Positions 62,582 to 64,000 of a DNA stretch of 64,000 nucleotides are shown here, one piece after another. The stretch's first letter is position 1. Each line of letters starts with the position of its first letter. The notes beneath the pieces were generated by a model. The model had not been told where the DNA came from and searched no databases. It worked only from the letters and a program-made list of their open reading frames with translations. This DNA is from an uncultured Muribaculaceae bacterium (lineage in GTDB: Bacteria; Bacteroidota; Bacteroidia; Bacteroidales; Muribaculaceae), in contig CAJTXU010000001.1 of assembly GCA_910584125.1 (NCBI GenBank), positions 47,160 through 111,159 of the forward strand, in the 5' to 3' direction. A program made the translations under genes and the position numbers.

Positions 62582-64000
62582 TCATTCGGGGACTTTCACG
62601 GCCTTTATCGTCTTGAAACGGCTCACATACCAGCCCTCCACGGGCACGAGCCAGTAATACCTGAGACCATCTGCCTCCGAGACGAACGGATTGGCAATCA
62701 CCTGTCTGGGCGCGAATCCGGCGCCATAATCCACGAGCATAGTCATATATCCGTCTGCATCCGGCTCGGGCACCGTCCCTGCCTGCGCATACAGCCAAGG
62801 ACCGCGCCTGCACACAGGCAAGTCCGACTGCTCGCACCGGGTGACGCGCCGCAACTCTTCGGGAACTATCGCGAACTCCACCCTTCCCTCGCGACGACCG
62901 CGCGCGTCATAGCCATAATAGCGGCCGACAGGACGCAGTCCACGACTGAAAAACATATCGTCGGGCAGCATCAAAGCCGCAAGGGGCCGCTCGGCCGGTA
63001 ACGGAATCTTTCCGAAAACGGCCGGGGCGCCACGCCCGTCGTCAAGCCACTCGCGCAGACCGGGGTCGAACGTTCGGCGCAGGCGCAATGTCTCCACGTC
63101 CACACTGACAAGGTGCGCGAACACGGCGATAAGACACGCGGCCGATACGGTCACCGACACCGCGCCCGGACGGTGCCATTCCGCGCCTGCCGAAATCCGC
63201 AGCATCGTCAGCAGCGACGCCACGGCCGCGAAACACGCCCACCATCCTGCCCTCGGCGTCGTGTCGGACATGCAGACCAGCAGGCAGGAGACCAGACCGC
63301 CGACCATCATGAAGGTCAGAAACCTGTCGTCCAACAGAGCGCGTCGGCTTTTCCCACGCATAGCTATCACCAGCCATAACGCCGCCGCAACTACATAGGG
63401 CAGACATATCAGTCCGACCGCCGCCAGCCACGCGGACGTGAAACGTTCCTGCCCTTCCGACATCGTCACCCGCCCCCACAGGCCGGGTGAACTCGCGAGC
63501 ACAAGCAGCCCGCACATCATCCCTCCCAGAGCGGAATAAACACGCCGGCGGCGGAAGTCCCTATAGAGGACTATAAGAGCCGTAAGCCCGCAGAACGCCG
63601 GTCCGGCTATCCCTTCATGGGCCATCCCGGCGAGAAAGGAGAGTAGAAAAGTGAAGATACAGGAAAGCGCGCCTCCATCTCCTCGCCATACGCAGACGGC
63701 CACACCCATCGCCAGCCCGGTAGGCAACAGGTAGTTAAGCTGGAAGTCAAGCGAACCGAGATGGTCGCGCCAGGGCAGCATGAACATCCACAACGCCAGC
63801 GCCACAGGCACAAGCAGACTCCGGCACCAGTCAATCGCTGCAAGCCTCAGCACCGCCCAAAATGAGAAAAGTATCATCAGCAGCGCAAGCGACGAACCGA
63901 CCCATTTCGGAAACATAAGCAGCAACGGAGCCATCATGTTGCCCAGACGCGTGTTGGTCTCGTAGTAATGCATCCCCCACGACGCCACGATTTCCTCCCA
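62582..64000 (-). CDS. DUF6056-like polytopic membrane protein (partial)
   Basis: At least 472 residues, truncated at the window end. Counted from its 64000 side it lacks the N-terminus. LGNMMAPLLLMFPKWVGSSL then SLDFQLNYLLPTGLAMGV match the other DUF6056-like gene in order and spacing. Ten hydrophobic helices precede a soluble tail ending RFKTIKAVKVPE. The paralogue next to a GT4 and this one next to a GT2 suggest parts of one glycan system (inference). Confidence 0.75.
   Translation of the reverse strand, partial: WEEIVASWGMHYYETNTRLGNMMAPLLLMFPKWVGSSLALLMILFSFWAVLRLAAIDWCRSLLVPVALALWMFMLPWRDHLGSLDFQLNYLLPTGLAMGVAVCVWRGDGGALSCIFTFLLSFLAGMAHEGIAGPAFCGLTALIVLYRDFRRRRVYSALGGMMCGLLVLASSPGLWGRVTMSEGQERFTSAWLAAVGLICLPYVVAAALWLVIAMRGKSRRALLDDRFLTFMMVGGLVSCLLVCMSDTTPRAGWWACFAAVASLLTMLRISAGAEWHRPGAVSVTVSAACLIAVFAHLVSVDVETLRLRRTFDPGLREWLDDGRGAPAVFGKIPLPAERPLAALMLPDDMFFSRGLRPVGRYYGYDARGRREGRVEFAIVPEELRRVTRCEQSDLPVCRRGPWLYAQAGTVPEPDADGYMTMLVDYGAGFAPRQVIANPFVSEADGLRYYWLVPVEGWYVSRFKTIKAVKVPE

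Overview
The window looks like a chromosomal segment of a GC-rich member of the order Bacteroidales, most plausibly the Muribaculaceae (inference). The signs are a MurF-Alr fusion, DUF5686, DUF2027, U32 and C10-family genes, proteins with type-A C-terminal sorting domains, DUF2723 GT-C enzymes, and repeated Bacteroidota -7 promoter elements (TAnnTTTG). Most of the window is dense housekeeping sequence. Accessory sequence is confined to a capsid/lysis-like cluster (8.36-12.4 kb), a small transposon-like repeat (25 kb) and a decayed toxin-antitoxin/ATPase patch (49.7-50.9 kb).

Layout. 0-8.4 kb (+): a protein kinase with a zinc ribbon, a PMCA-type calcium ATPase, tRNA-Asp with a near-ideal promoter and terminator, aroQ, and a DUF2723 GT-C enzyme. 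8.4-12.3 kb (-): six genes reading Glu/Ser-repeat protein, capsid-like protein, two unknowns, holin-like protein, amidase, with no terminase, portal, tail or integrase. 12.5-21.1 kb (+): murF-alr, an efflux operon (TolC, HlyD adaptor, two ABC-2 permeases, no ATPase) and an LpxL-type acyltransferase. 21.2-45.5 kb (-): secreted proteins (DUF2135-like lipoprotein, choice-of-anchor J protein, DUF5686, C10 peptidase), an aminotransferase, an operon-like run (hydrolase, U32, ubiE, GNAT, pseudokinase, serS, yqeY), a tiny lipoprotein, a GH13 amylase with a sorting domain, DUF695, DUF2027, phoH and sufB. 45.8-49.7 kb (+): DegT aminotransferase, trkA, trkH. 49.7-50.9 kb: a DUF4143 ATPase remnant, three evenly spaced short repeats, and a HigB-type toxin broken by a 16-bp tandem duplication beside an intact HigA-type antitoxin. 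51-62.6 kb (+): exonuclease, AlaDH/PNT-like protein, GT4, DUF6056-like protein, pyrG, yidC, a 4Fe-4S membrane protein, thyA, GT2. The window closes inside a second DUF6056-like gene (-).

The strongest candidate for something undescribed is the six-gene capsid/lysis-like module. It has a capsid-type protein preceded by an acidic repeat protein, as a scaffold would be, and followed by holin-like and amidase genes, but lacks DNA-packaging and tail genes, and it carries an apparent host-type promoter. Other items of note are the toxin frameshift with its exact 16-bp duplication, a 229-bp inverted-repeat-bounded element in the leader of a secreted protein gene, and A-rich micro-repeat leaders directly before many start codons.

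All family names come from reading motifs in the translated sequence. No database search was run.
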